Below are positions 40,810-58,430 of a stretch of 64,000 nt of DNA, piece after piece. The stretch's first letter is position 1. The number at the start of each line of letters is the position of its first letter. Source of the stretch: Schistocephalus solidus (Eukaryota; Platyhelminthes; Cestoda; Diphyllobothriidea; Diphyllobothriidae); contig WEDG01000242.1 of NCBI GenBank assembly GCA_017591395.1, forward strand, positions 434,001 to 498,000. Reading direction: 5' to 3'. Below the pieces are notes generated by a model. It saw only the letters and a program-made list of their open reading frames with translations, had not been told where the DNA came from and did no database searches. The translations under genes were made by a program, and so were the position numbers.

Positions 40810-43060
40810 GTGTCAATAGAGCACTGTAAAAATAATGATACCAATATAAGGTGTAAACTATATTTCTACTGATTTGTCCATATTGAAGTTCGTTGCGAAT
40901 GACAGATGATTTGTGACCTTTCAGCCAGGCCTGCGGGTACAGATGAGGGCTGTATTGCTCATAATTTACCTTATCCATGGGGCTTATAAATGTGCATTTT
41001 GGGGTGCTTTTAATCTGTATAGTTTGTCTGCCATTATGCATGTCCTCTATTTTTGTATCGGGTCTTCATTTAGAATCATGATTATTTATTGATTCATTCG
41101 TTTCATTGGTAATTAATGAGTACGATGTTGGGTTTTAAGTATCAAAATCACCAATGCTCGGGTTTTCGTTTGGGTAACTAACCGTCGCATTTGCAGCAGT
41201 CATAGACTATCCCAATAGGTTTAAATGAATATTATATGACTTTCAATAGATTAGCATCAACAATTCTGGTGAATTGTTGTATCCTGTCTATCAGACGCCC
41301 CGCTTATTTATTTTTTTGCCAGCAGCCCCGTGAATATGGCTTCATGGTTTTGCCTCACCTCCAGTCCTTTAGCAGGGTTAGGCCCAGTTGGGGTTTGTTT
41401 CTAGCTTCTTCATCATGTGTCTCTTCGGATTTCTTGCCATAATCGGATAAACAGCGATTTCCTATTTTTGTACGCATGGATTGGATTCTCAACGCTTTTG
41501 AAGTCATTAAATGGTGTTATGGGAGCCTAAGCTTTTTGTGGTCTGTAAGCGCTGCTGCTTTCACGCAAGAAGATTGATATTTCCTCCTTATATTCTGACT
41601 CAACTTTTGAGCGCAATATATTTATCACATTGCATGCATGCTGTTTTATTTACTTCATTTTGTGTCGTTAACTGAGACCGCTGGTGGAAGAACACATTTG
41701 TCATTATGGTCCGTAGACAAGGTTATTCTATATTCTAAGGATAGACTGCTTTTTCCGGAATAAGGTGCTTACAGGAAACAGCATAATTTTCCTGGGCTAT
41801 TTTTAATGTTTCTGGGTTTTTTGGCAAATGTATCAATGATCGGTGACAGTATTGAACAGCCAATCATATTGTCGAATTGGTGTTATTAGTTTGAATTGCT
41901 TGCCGTCTCACAATTCCACAAAGTGAGATTGTGTAAACCTACCTTACCCGCGACTGCAGTAAATCCTTTGTAATAAATACCTGTAGTAGTAAGGGGTCTT
42001 CCTTCGCAGCAAAAGTAAACAATTTACAGTAATAAAAGACACACGACGATTAAGCTCTTGTTAGGACACTTTCCTTTCTTGTTGAAAACGAAACTCAGAA
42101 ATAAATTGCTGACCTATTCTTCCAGAATTTTCGAGTTTCTAATCCGAATAAACTGCGATAATTATTGTGTGCAATATTTGACCTGACGCTTCAGAGACCA
42201 AGGGTGCAATAATTTGCATGCTACAAAAATCGATGTTCGCCCTGGCCGATAGATTCGGTATTCTAATACCATATTATACACTTGAAACCTATTATGGAGG
42301 TACCATGGTTGAAAACTCGAGAGTTCCAACTAATGAGGAAGTAGCCGTAGTTGGACCATCTTTATTCAGGCGAGAGAGTACACAACTAGCTCAGCAAGCT
42401 CTCACAGTCAGCGTTCTCGTCAGACAAGTGACAGTCGAAGTGAATGTACCTCAGCTTCTCTTGTCTGCGAAACAATCGCGGAAAAAAGACACGTAAATTG
42501 GTTTCTCGGCTTTTTTTGGGGGGGGGGCAAATTTGAGGCATGCGCGCATACTCAAATACTGACCGACATTCTAGGCGGACCAAACGTCGCTTACGTCAGC
42601 GGTGGTGTTGAAGACAATGTCAGACTTCTGCCCCAGATCACTCCAACTAGACCGAAAGTGGCGTGTAGGTACGTCAGATAAATTATTCAAGTCAAAAATC
42701 CCCAGTTATAAATCAGTCAGAAAGTGAACATGACGTCCACATCATGTGCCCTACACCTGGGCACCGGTAATGATAATTATCTGCTGCAGTGAGGGTCAGC
42801 GGAGGGTGATGAGACTACCGTTAGAGGCTGCAAACATTTTGGGGTAGGAAGCAGGTAGAATGGAGGAACCGAGTTAAGGGGAGGGGAAGGAAAATGGATA
42901 AGGGAGTCAGCACACATTTGTCGCTGGGGTAGTTCCCGTTGTTCATATGGAAGAAAAGCCTTGACCGGTTAACAATGTTTCAATCCTCTGTGCCCCGTTT
43001 TCTGGTTTAAAAGGCCTTGTTAGTGATCAAGAGTACCTGAAATAGCCCTTCACATGTTGA
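40810..43060. other. No recognisable gene; poly-G run at 42518
   Basis: The frame at 42218-42496 (92 codons) has no motif. A run of ten or so G residues follows a T run at 42510-42527. Nothing else supported. Confidence 0.5.
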
Positions 43061-43064
43061 TTCC

Positions 43065-43260
43065 AATATTTTGTTTCCTCCACCCTCCAAGATCGAAGTA
43101 ATCCGTGATTTCACCCCAACAACAGCCAAACATTATTTGAACCATTTTCTTGGCATGGTTAAAATTTACCGCCAGTTTCTATACTGTTTCAGTAGGAGGT
43201 TAAAATCTCGAAGCAAGAGAAAAAGGCTGCCGGCACGAAGACATAAATTTCGGACCCGAT
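43065..43260 (+). pseudogene. Ty3/gypsy reverse transcriptase fragment
   Basis: The frame reads PSKIEVIRDFTPTTAKHY and HFLGMVKIYRQFL. The pattern K.E.IR.F..P.T......FLGMV..YR.F is diagnostic of the end of RT in Ty3/gypsy LTR retrotransposons. It is cut off on both sides: no RNase H, integrase or LTR is visible. It lies about 670 bp upstream of the TRMU start codon. Confidence 0.75.
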
Positions 43261-43922
43261 GACATCCGCACCTGTTCGCGGCAAAGAAGTGCTCAGTGCT
43301 ACTTTCGATCACTTCAGCTAGTGTAGCTGAAGCCGAAGATCGTTGGAAGTAATCAAATACCTGGCAGGCACTTTAACAAACTCAAAGCATTTCCTAGTCA
43401 TATGCTCGTTTATTAATTTATGTGGTCAGTCACAATTATGCTTTTGGGTTGTAATTATGTCAGAGGTTTATGTTGATGCTTCCTTTATCATCTCTCGGGT
43501 TTCGTTTGCTCAGCATTTTTTCGGTTTTCCACTAGAGATTTCTCTGCCTTAGCATGCGACCATGCAATTTTAATGCTGCTGATCAAACTATACGAAATCC
43601 GCTTGGCATTTTGGCTATTTATCCGTATAATCAGCCTGCGCTTCACGCCTGAGGTTATTCCAGGGTAAAGCTGTTCAAATATAGAAGACTTCTTTGTGTC
43701 AATAAAGTCCTAATTTTTGACTGGAACTTGAACGCAACATGCTCATGCATGGCTTTGGTTACCCCTTGCACTCTCAGAGGGTGATCTTCGAGCTCTTTTT
43801 AAAGCTCTTTGTACATGTCTTGGACAGACTCACAGCGATCTTCTACATAGAAAAACATGAACCAACCAGCGGGCTGAATCGTTTTAATCTTCTTCTAATT
43901 TTGTGGAATTTTAATATCATGA

Positions 43923-50318
<6,396 letters not shown>

Positions 50319-50401
50319 CTGATTTGAATCATTTCTGTACAGTCTTTCAAGTGTATAATTCTTAATAACATTACTCCATTGCTTCGGGCTCAGTCATTTA
50401 A

Positions 50402-50407
50402 AATAAA
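50402..50407 (+). terminator. Poly(A) signal of TRMU
   Basis: AATAAA 84 nt past the stop codon, the first such hexamer downstream. Confidence 0.55.
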
Positions 50408-50409
50408 CC

Positions 50410-51210
50410 GCGCTAGATCGTACTTTTTTCTGATGGTTACTTCCCGCGTTGGGTGGAAACTCGGGCTCTTTACCCCAGTACCGCATTCTGTTTGGATACA
50501 GTGCCTAAAAAGAACCGATTTCTTGTAATTACTATGATTAGGAGACAAATGAATCCAGTATCATCGGGAAAACGGTCAGTGGCCTCCTCAAAACTTGCTT
50601 TATTATTACTTATCGTTTCCCAGGTTATATGCGTGAACATGTCTCGGGTTGTGCTACCAAGACACTGCTGTTCTTCATACATGACACTTAAAGAAGCGAT
50701 ACTAAACGCAGGTACCTTAAGTTGATAGCATGTTACTATCAAGCCAATAATTAATCGCTCAAGGCAACCGGCAGGTTGGTTTCTGCGCATGTCTGCTTGA
50801 ACAAGAGCTCCACACACTACTCGGAGCTCGTTCACCCCGATCCTTAAAGTATCGTTTCCAGCTGTCGGAGTTGTGTCCGAATGGCTTAAACCACTCTTGC
50901 CGAACTTTTTCAAATCCATATGTCCTTGTCAAACTAGCGCATAGTTGTACATTGTTTTGTAGATCTACGTCAGTTTACGTTAAATAAAATCGGCGGGACA
51001 AGGCCTGAGGCCCACCGGCCTGTTTCTGAAGGTACTGGTAGTATGCCTGCTAACTGAGGAGAAGAAATGGGGGGCGGAGAAGACTAGTAATCAAAACAGT
51101 CGGAGGTATGCATGTTTTCATCGGGAATCTGCATTTGAAAAATCTTAGATGGTGCACGCGCATACACATGCGATCAGCTGAAATTTATTGGATCGAAGAG
51201 TATGTTAATA
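50410..51210. other. Intergenic space between two convergent genes
   Basis: Frames of 90 and 149 codons overlap on opposite strands at 50453-50919 and lack motifs. Nothing else supported. Confidence 0.45.
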
Positions 51211-51213
51211 AAG

Positions 51214-51219
51214 TTTATT
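51214..51219 (-). terminator. Poly(A) signal of the two-pass membrane protein gene
   Basis: AATAAA on minus only 8 nt after the stop codon; a second AATAAA on minus lies at 51184-51189. Confidence 0.5.
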
Positions 51220-51226
51220 AGTCCGC

Positions 51227-51607
51227 TCAAACTCGCATTGATGATGCAGTCGGCCCACTCCTCGAGGCAGCTCCAATATAGTCGTAGTTGGTGCCCTTTA
51301 TAGGATAGTATGGACGACGACCATAGTAGACGTTAGCAATCGTAGGCAAAGAAAGCTTGCTGACAGAAAAATCCTGTTCGTAACCTGGCGTGCGACCAGG
51401 GCGATTAAGAGTGCAAAAAATAAACAAAGAAAATAAGAATAGGGGGCCACCGACAATTGCCACCAGGATTCCTGCAACCCAGACGTCTTCCCTGACCCTG
51501 GCGACTCCTAATGCGATCATAAGTGAGCTCAACAATATAAGGGAGGCACTGAATACCATGAGTGGGATGTGCAATCGACTCTTTTCGTAAAAGTCTATGT
51601 AGCACAT
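51227..51607 (-). CDS. Small two-pass membrane protein, function unknown
   Basis: Single-exon frame of 126 residues. An in-frame TAA immediately precedes the ATG, so the start is fixed unless an exon is missing. Residues about 14-36 (IPLMVFSASLILLSSLMIAL) and 43-66 (VWVAGILVAIVGGPLFLFSL) are two hydrophobic helices joined by a short charged loop (RVRED). The remaining 60 residues are hydrophilic and Tyr-rich, with YYGRRPYYPIKGTNYDY, resembling a cytoplasmic tail. Codon use is balanced and two poly(A) signals follow closely. I do not recognise the family; it could be a flatworm-specific membrane protein. It faces TRMU convergently. Confidence 0.7.
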   Translation of the reverse strand: MCYIDFYEKSRLHIPLMVFSASLILLSSLMIALGVARVREDVWVAGILVAIVGGPLFLFSLFIFCTLNRPGRTPGYEQDFSVSKLSLPTIANVYYGRRPYYPIKGTNYDYIGAASRSGPTASSMRV

Positions 51608-51867
51608 TTAGCTTGCGAGGATGCACCACGCGCAAACTGCGCGCTGTTTACAATACCGTTTTAAACAACCTGATTGATATCTGAAAATGTATCTTTGGGA
51701 ATAGTAATCCCTATTTCTATGAAGAAAAATATGTCTTTGCGAATTTTCTACACAGCTTCTGACAGAAGACTCCTGGAGCAGTGGTAGTAGTAACTCGGAC
51801 AAGATGCGATAGTCAATTTTAGTTACACTAAATCCAGATGACATTCATCGCTGTCTGACACTACCAG

Positions 51868-51892
51868 TTATATATATATATATATATATATT
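51868..51892. repeat. (TA)n microsatellite
   Basis: About twelve TA units, about 260 bp upstream of the two-pass membrane protein start and about 200 bp before the F1 element. Confidence 0.95.
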
Positions 51893-52145
51893 TCGAGGCA
51901 AAGACGTTCTTTGGGAAATAATAGGTAACTGATTGTGAAATTTATATCGAGTAACTCGTTAAAACAAATACTTTTAACAACGTCCACTAGCAGACGTAGT
52001 TAAGAACGTTCGAGGGATTCCATTAATTTGCAAAAAAGACGGAGTAGATAATTTATATACTGCTAGTGCAAAACCGCTGGTTGTGTAAACCTTCACCTAG
52101 CCCCCCGTTAATTCTTAAATCACCACACAAGAATTCAAAAAGTCA

Positions 52146-52223
52146 TGCCGCAAGCCCGAATTGAACCCGCGACCACCAACGCGATGGTGACGCTCGCTAA
52201 CCACTCGACCACCTCATCACGGC
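52146..52223 (-). ncRNA. tRNA-like sequence (pseudo-tRNA), antisense to F1 element
   Basis: On minus, 78 nt with an A-box-like ggtggtcgagtgg, a B box ggttcaattc (revcomp of 52158-52167) and 7-bp pairing between the ends: gccgtga (52223-52217) with ttgcggc (52153-52147), two of the pairs being G-U. The T stem is mismatched and the D arm is too long, so it is a decayed tRNA or SINE head rather than a working tRNA. The 'IEPATTNAMVTLANHSTT' at the start of the overlapping plus frame is merely its antisense translation. Confidence 0.65.
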
Positions 52224-52246
52224 GGCGGGCGCTCTCTCAAATTAAT

Positions 52247-53388
52247 ATGCACGCTATTGACGACACTGCCATTTGTGGAGGCTGTCAGAAACTGTCCATC
52301 AAGCTTAACCAGCTCGAGGATGAGAGAAGGCAAATAAAATCTGCGCTAGAAGGCACCTCTAAAGCAGTAGATGCCACTCAGAAGTCCACTGAGCGACTTA
52401 CCAGGAGTAAAACCATTGATTCGCGTTCAAAGGGTATCCCAACAACAACTTCGACAGCCTCTACGGCTACCGAACAACAAGAACCAATGGCGCAGGAAAA
52501 AAACAGTCCGCCTAAAACAAAAAAACCGTCCAAAACGCACAACTGACACCAAGAAGGAAAAAGCCAATGGACAACTGACTTCGAGAGATTCCTCAAAAAA
52601 GCTCGAACACGGGGCTTTGACCATTGCCTTGTCCTCAACAGGAAATACTGAGATTCTCACACCAAGCACAAGCAGTGGCATTGATTCTCCAAACGAAACT
52701 ATCACCTGCGATTCAAAATCGTTGAACCCGTGGAATTCGCCGAAACCAAAAAAAGTGATCAAAGCCAACACATAGCCAATCAGCATCCGCTCCATCGTCA
52801 CCAGTGCGCAACGTGAAACCTTCCCACCGGGTAGTGGAAGACAGCGTCATGGGTACAAAAAATGCCACGGACAGAAAAAAAAGTTTCATAACACAGGGAC
52901 TACCTGAATCAACAGCAACCACTCCCGTAGACCGATATTCTGAAGACATGAACCGCTTTCATGTACTCCTGAACAATATGCTGGAACCTAATACGTCGAT
53001 TGAACTAGAAAAAGCCTTCCGCCTTGGAAAATGGCCCGAAAGCCAATCTGAATCAACACGCCCTAGGCCTCTGAAAGTTATCTTGACCAGTATCCAGGAA
53101 GCCATTCTCATTCTGTATAGGCGCTTTAAGTTAAAAAAACTCAAACCCTGGAGTTTTTTTCAACAGGACTTCTCACCTGCGGAGCGGAACAAACGCCATC
53201 AACTTTTCATCGAACTAAGACGGCGGCTCAGCGAGGGGGAAACAAATTTGGTTATTTACAACAACCAAGTGATCCATCGTCCATTTTTCTCCCCATGGAG
53301 AGGTCCGCTCCGGATTACCACGCAGTTGGCCCAGTCAACAGGGGCTCGTGCCCGACTGTTAGCACTTTCCGAGCAAACCGCAAACTAA
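52247..53388 (+). pseudogene. F1 ORF1 (nucleic-acid chaperone-type protein), frameshifted
   Basis: Likely start at ATG 52247 (MHAIDDTAICGGCQ), just after the tRNA-like part. A helical stretch follows (KLNQLEDERRQIKSALEGT), then a Lys/Pro/Ser/Thr-rich linker across a frame change near 52530. The C-terminal block (52804-53388) has ITQGLPES, LEKAFRLGKWPESQS, RPRPLKVILTS and FFQQDFSPAERNKRHQLFIE, a layout typical of non-LTR ORF1 with an RRM-like fold followed by a helical C-terminal domain. The same C-terminal block is found at the truncated 5' end of the nested F1 copy. Confidence 0.78.
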
Positions 53389-54295
53389 CACTCCTGTACA
53401 CCAATGCACAGAGTATATCATCGAAGCTCGAAGAGCTTAAGATTAATGTCTGCGATCTATCTCCAGATATAATTTCCGAAACAGAAACTTGGTTGTCCCA
53501 ACACGTGGACGACCGAGAGGTAACTATGGCTGGCTAAAACTTTTTAGAAAAGACAGGAAAGAGCGTCAAGGCGGCGGCGTACTCACATACGTGAAAATCG
53601 AACTTACAGTTTTAGACAAAACTTATAAACTCGCGTCTACTTCCGAGGCGATATGGCTATCCGTAAAAGTGCCAGGTACATCAAGTCTAGATGTCCTGAC
53701 AGTCTACCGCCCACCGAGAAGAGACCCCGTAGCCGATGCTTACCTGCTAGAGGAGCTTGAAAAGATTGCTACACGGTTTGATATCCTGATCATGGGTGAC
53801 TTCGATGCGCCTCACATCGACTGCAGCTCAACCTGCGCACATAGTTCTGACCTAGCCTTTGATGGTTGTCTTCTGAGCACGACGTTAAAGCTACTTCTCA
53901 CACAGCACGTCACTTTTCCAACAAGGGTGTGCGAAGGACAACAGGCCAATTGCCTGGACCTAGTTCTCACGAAGTCGCAGGACAGCATCGACGAAGTGTC
54001 ATGTCTACCGCCGCTAGGTAAAAGTGACCATGTGGTACTGCGATGGGAGTACTCATTATTTTCTATACCAGTAAGACCCACAACAATCAGAAGGAATATA
54101 TGGCAAGGCGATTTCGGTGGAGTGAGGGCCGAACTCATGTGCACTCAGTGGGAACCTTTATTCTTTGGAAACATAACCGAGGACTGGGAAACGTTTCGGG
54201 ACATACTGAACAGGCTCATGGAAAATCACTGTCCAATTTTGAGAAAAAGGTTGACGAACAGACCGCGATGGCTTACGCATGCATTAAAACTCTAA
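53375..54295 (+). pseudogene. F1 EEP-type endonuclease
   Basis: Starts LTLLYTNAQSISSKLEELK, SETETWLSQHV (catalytic Glu), changes frame near 53530, then RQGGGVLTYVKIE, VYRPPRRDPVADAYLLEELE, IMGDFDAPHIDC, ANCLDLVLTKS and GKSDHVVLRWEY. The usual GDFN is GDFD here, a change at a catalytic-site position. The frame ends at TAA 54298 in the linker. Confidence 0.88.
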
Positions 54296-54313
54296 GTTAA
54301 GAAAAAGCGGAGA

Positions 54314-55609
54314 TTGTGGAAAAAATCGCTTATGAACGGAACTCCTGCATCTCTAAATGCGTACAAAATGCAGAGAAATCGGGTCAAGGGCCTTATTGTA
54401 AGAACAAGACAGGCTTTCGAAGTGGACCTGCTGAAGCGGTCCACCGTGAACCCGAAACTGTTTTACGGTTACCTCAGGCAGAATACACGGAACAAGGATC
54501 CGATACCCCTACTGAGGACCGCTGAGGGCATAGACCTTACTGAAGACGGTGCGAAGGTTGATCATCTTTCGAAATTTTTCCAGTCAGTCTTCACAAAGGA
54601 AACGAGTTACGATTACCCTACCAATGGCTTCGAAGTGGATACAATAGTTGAGACTGTTCATTTCACCGAGACTACTATCCTCAAGGAACTCTTGGGGTTA
54701 AAGGAATCCATGTCTCCGGGTCCCGATGAAGTACCTGCCAAGCTGTTGAAAGAGTTAGCGAGAGAGTTGGCAAAACCACTCTCTACGCTTTTCCAAACAT
54801 CCTTCCAGACCAGAAGTCTACGAGCCGACTGGAAATCCGCATGGATTTCGCCGCTTTATAAAGTTGGAAGCCGGGTCTCTGCAAACAATTATCGACCGGT
54901 CAGCCTAACTTCAGTTTGCTGCAAAATAATGTAAAAAATAATTAAGCAACAACTAATGCAGTTCCTAGAACATAACAATCTGCTATCCGAGGTCCAGCAC
55001 AGTTTCCGTAGAGGTAGATCCTGCGTCGCAAATTCGCTCTACTGTTTAGAACGTTGGACTGAAGCGGTCGATAGAGGAAAAACGGCGCACGCAGTCTATA
55101 TCGACTTCAAAAAGGCTTTTGATAGCGTGCCGCACCACCGCCTTCTTTATAAACTCAACCACATAGGCGTAAGAGGTAGACTTCTGACATGGATAGAAAA
55201 CTTCTTAACTGGCCGCTCACAAACTGTCCATATCAGCGAGAAACAATCGACCAAAGTTGAGGTTGAGAGTGGTGTTCCCCAAGGCTCTGTTCTCGGCCCT
55301 ATTTTGTTCATTGTCTACATAAACGATTGTGCCAACGAACTGGACTGCGATATTGCCATGTTTGCTGATGATCTCATACTTTGGCGCGTCATTCAAACTG
55401 CGGCGGACGAAGAGAACTTGCAGGCAAACTTACATCGACTCCAGAAATGGTCAAATTACTGGCTCTTGCCGTTTAATGATAGCAAGTGCAACATCATACG
55501 AGTCGGGAAAACCAATCCTTCAAACCGTACGTTTTACAGTCTGAATGGCATTCCATTGGAAGAAGTGGATGCCCAAAGGACCTGGGAGTCTGGATCACGC
55601 CCTCGCTGA
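54314..55609 (+). pseudogene. F1 reverse transcriptase
   Basis: 54314-54934 carries SMSPGPDEVPAKLLKELARE, LRADWKSAWISPLYKVGS and NNYRPVSLTSVCCKIM, ended by TAA at 54931. 54956-55609 continues in phase with QHSFRRGRSCVANSLYCL, AVYIDFKKAFDSVPHHRLLY, ESGVPQGSVLGPILFIVYIN and MFADDLILWRVI (catalytic box). Only one stop separates the two halves, so this is the least damaged RT in the window. Its frame then changes near 55580. Confidence 0.9.
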
Positions 55610-56181
55610 AACCCTCCCTACATTGCGCAAAGGTAGCGAGGTCAGCCATGTCGATTCTATACCTCGTTAAACGAGCTTTCGCAGCCTTCACTACCGACTG
55701 CTTCGCTAAAGTCTTCGGAACATTCGTGCGGCCACAGTTGGAGTCCGCTATACAAGCTTGGAGACCCTGGGCGGCGAAAGACATCAACATCCTCGAAAAG
55801 GTCCAAAGGCGAGCAACAAAACTTGTCCTTGGACATAGCTCACAGCCTTATGAAACACGGCTGTCAAATCTTAATCTCTTTCCCTTGCGCTATAGACAGC
55901 TTCGGGGGGACCTGATATTAACATACCGCATACTTCGCGTCCAAGACTGTTTTCTCGTCCCAGGTGATTTCTTCGAGCTAGCCAGAACAACGAACTTGAG
56001 AGGTCATCCTCTCAAATTACGTATGACTGGAGCAAGGCTAGACACTCGGAAGTACTTCTTCTCTAAAAGAGTAGTCGAAGCTTGGAATAATCTTCCTATG
56101 GATGTCTTTATGTTGGACTCCTTGGAGGTTTTTAAGCGAAAGTTAGATCGATATAATGGTGTGAGCTACAACACGAACTGA
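55580..56181 (+). pseudogene. F1 ORF2 C-terminal region
   Basis: Open frame of 200 codons with LHCAKVARSAMSILYLVKRA, TFVRPQLESAIQAWRPW, LEKVQRRATKLVLGHS, LFPLRYRQLRGDLILTYRIL, TTNLRGHPLKLRMTGARLD and RVVEAWNNLPMDVF, ending at TGA 56181. Conserved among all F1 copies; follows the RT domain in CR1-like ORF2. Confidence 0.88.
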
Positions 56182-56234
56182 AAGCTGCAAGAGTTACGTC
56201 AGCAAATAAGGTATTTATGATACTACTAACTATA

Positions 56235-58430
56235 TATAAGTAACATTTCGTTATGTTTGTTATTTTCGTTTGAGGTCTTGCACTCTCCCATAATTCCCAT
56301 GCTGGTGTCCTCGAGATCTTGGCTGCTTAATTATTTGCACACCTTGGTGACACCGTGAGTGTTCGCATCAGCTGGACCTGGCGGCTGTCGTCCATGAGGT
56401 GTATGAACGTTCTCCCTTGGTTCGAACCGCAATGGACCGAGGATGATCTGGGTATATATTTCCGCCTTTAAAATCCCTCAACGGACTCTGCAATCAGCAA
56501 GGGAGCATCTGGCTGATTCATGTAACCTCCGCAATGCCCCCCCTTGGACTCCCCCCAAGAGCGACAGTTTTTTTCTCCTAAATATCACCGGGCGTTTTTT
56601 TACTGTCTGCTCTTTTTCAACTATGTTGGCCTCGCCAACATATCGAGATACTATTTTTTGATACCACAACTCACGTGTACAAATAGGGCATTCAAAGGTG
56701 ACTCACCTACATCTCCCTAAAATATACTGATACTGAACTTTATTATGTAAATTTTCAACGCTGGTACCCCAGGTCGTCGTCAGACTTGTAGTAAGTGTGC
56801 AAAATAGGTAGCAATATGTGAAGGATGGTTCGAAAATTTGATCGGTAGTCTATGCATTCAGAAGTAGATTGCCGTAATTACAACCTACAATGATCGATTT
56901 TACATGCAAAGTGACTTATTTTGAGACGTCTGTGAATAAAATGATCGCACCGTACACTAAATCATTGGTTCCCTTTTCTTTCACACACCGACAGCCCGCG
57001 CGGTCATGCCCACGTGGCCATTACTGCATGCGTGCACTATGCTGTATGTGCTTTCTACTGCTTCACTATTTTTTCCTACACCCATTATATTCCATTTAAC
57101 ATTTAAAGTCAGGACAGTTCCGTATATTTAAGGGTTATATACATTGCCTAGGAGGACCCTGTAGTACTGTTTTGCCTTAGAATCGACAATGTTTTGAAAT
57201 TGTATTCTGTTTTGACTCGAACACCTTTTAAAAGTTGACGAATTTAAACTGACTGTAAAGATGCAACAGTAAAGTTACATTAATATGATTATAAAGGGCG
57301 CCCAAGCAGTGCCAAATCAATAAACCTATTTAATTGCCTGTGACCCTTCAGAATACACAATATACAAATAATCGAACATGTAGCATTAAGATCAACCTAA
57401 ATTTTTACTATGAAGTGGTTAGTAACATGTGCATTTTCAAATATTTGACAGAAGAAAATGGAACCCATGCACTGTCAGGGGACGCGGATAATGAGAAATA
57501 GTAGTCATCAGCATTATCTTTAGGTAGAGGCCTAGCAGTAATTTGGTGTGTAAGAGATTCTTCTCCATTTGAGTGGCATTTTGCAATTAGAAACACCTGC
57601 AGCTTATGGTGAAATGCCATCATTATGTCCGCAGGAAGTCCTTTCAGGTGGCAAAGACTCTCTGCGCAAACAAATGGCGATGACGGTCCAAGTGAAATAA
57701 GCTTCCTCGAAGTGTAAGAAAATTCCCATGTAAGTTAGTTGTTGTGGTCAGTAAGCAGGAATCCTCAAACTTGCCTGTCCTCAGGGGGGAACAGGCACAG
57801 AGCATTACCTTCGCATTTGTACAATTTGTTATCTACGCCAGAAATGTACCTAATTTGGCTACAAATCTCTAAGTAGTTCGACACGAGCTCAGATTTGCTG
57901 GCCAAAACTTCCTATTAATAATGCACAACTTTAATTGAAGTTTGGAAATAACAGCTTTTAGTAAACCTGCAATGCTGGGAAAGACATAACTGTGTCAGAG
58001 GGTGAAATCATATCGATTAGAAACGCAGAAATTTAAAATTGATAAGATAGCGGCCTTTTTGACCGCAAACAGCTAGTTTACATCCTGCTTCCTCTGACCT
58101 ACTTGGGAAAAGTCAATTCTCAACTACGATAAGTTCAATTTCGTAAAATTCTCGCCTCAAGTGCAAACAGGCGGGAAGCAAACTAGGATTTGCGTTTCCC
58201 TAAGTTCAGCAAATCTGGGGCCTACGGTGTCCGTATGTACAAAACTAAATCAGTGATTGCCGACCTCTGTAAAGTAGACGAACAGCCATCACAACGTATC
58301 ACCAGCTCTGCAAATGAGCACCAGCAGCGCGCTCTATACATGTTCATCAGGCTACAATGGAACAAGTCATGAAGGCCAGCGAAGTGAGGGCTTAAAGGCG
58401 TTTACCACATATGTGCATATCTCATAAACC
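56235..58430. other. No recognisable gene
   Basis: Frames of 60-72 codons only. A small GC-rich block at about 56330-56560 includes an isolated ggttcgaacc, a B-box-like sequence with no A box that I can place. Nothing else supported. Confidence 0.45.

Larger units (their letters stand above)
52090..56230 (+). mobile_element. F1 retrotransposon, near full length, on plus
   Basis: Contains all F1 parts in order: an antisense tRNA-like sequence (52146-52223), ORF1 (52247-53388, frameshifted), endonuclease (53380-54295), linker and RT (54314-55609) and the C-terminal region (55486-56181). Breaks are few: about two frame changes in ORF1, one in the endonuclease, one at the endonuclease/RT linker, a stop at the end of the first RT block (54931) and one frame change near 55580. 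No clear pentanucleotide tail was found after 56181, unlike the minus-strand copies, so the 3' boundary is approximate. Confidence 0.85.

Noticed and set aside
42218..42496. 92-codon gene upstream of TRMU
   Set aside because: No recognisable motif, signal or splice context.
50453..50919. Genes of 90 and 149 codons between TRMU and the membrane protein
   Set aside because: Opposite-strand frames overlapping each other with no motif or splice support.
52146..52223. A functional tRNA gene
   Set aside because: The acceptor-type ends pair, but the T stem is mismatched and the D region too long; more likely a relic.
52145..52246. N-terminal extension of F1 ORF1 starting MPQARIEPATTN
   Set aside because: This is the antisense translation of a tRNA-like sequence; the later ATG at 52247 is the better start.
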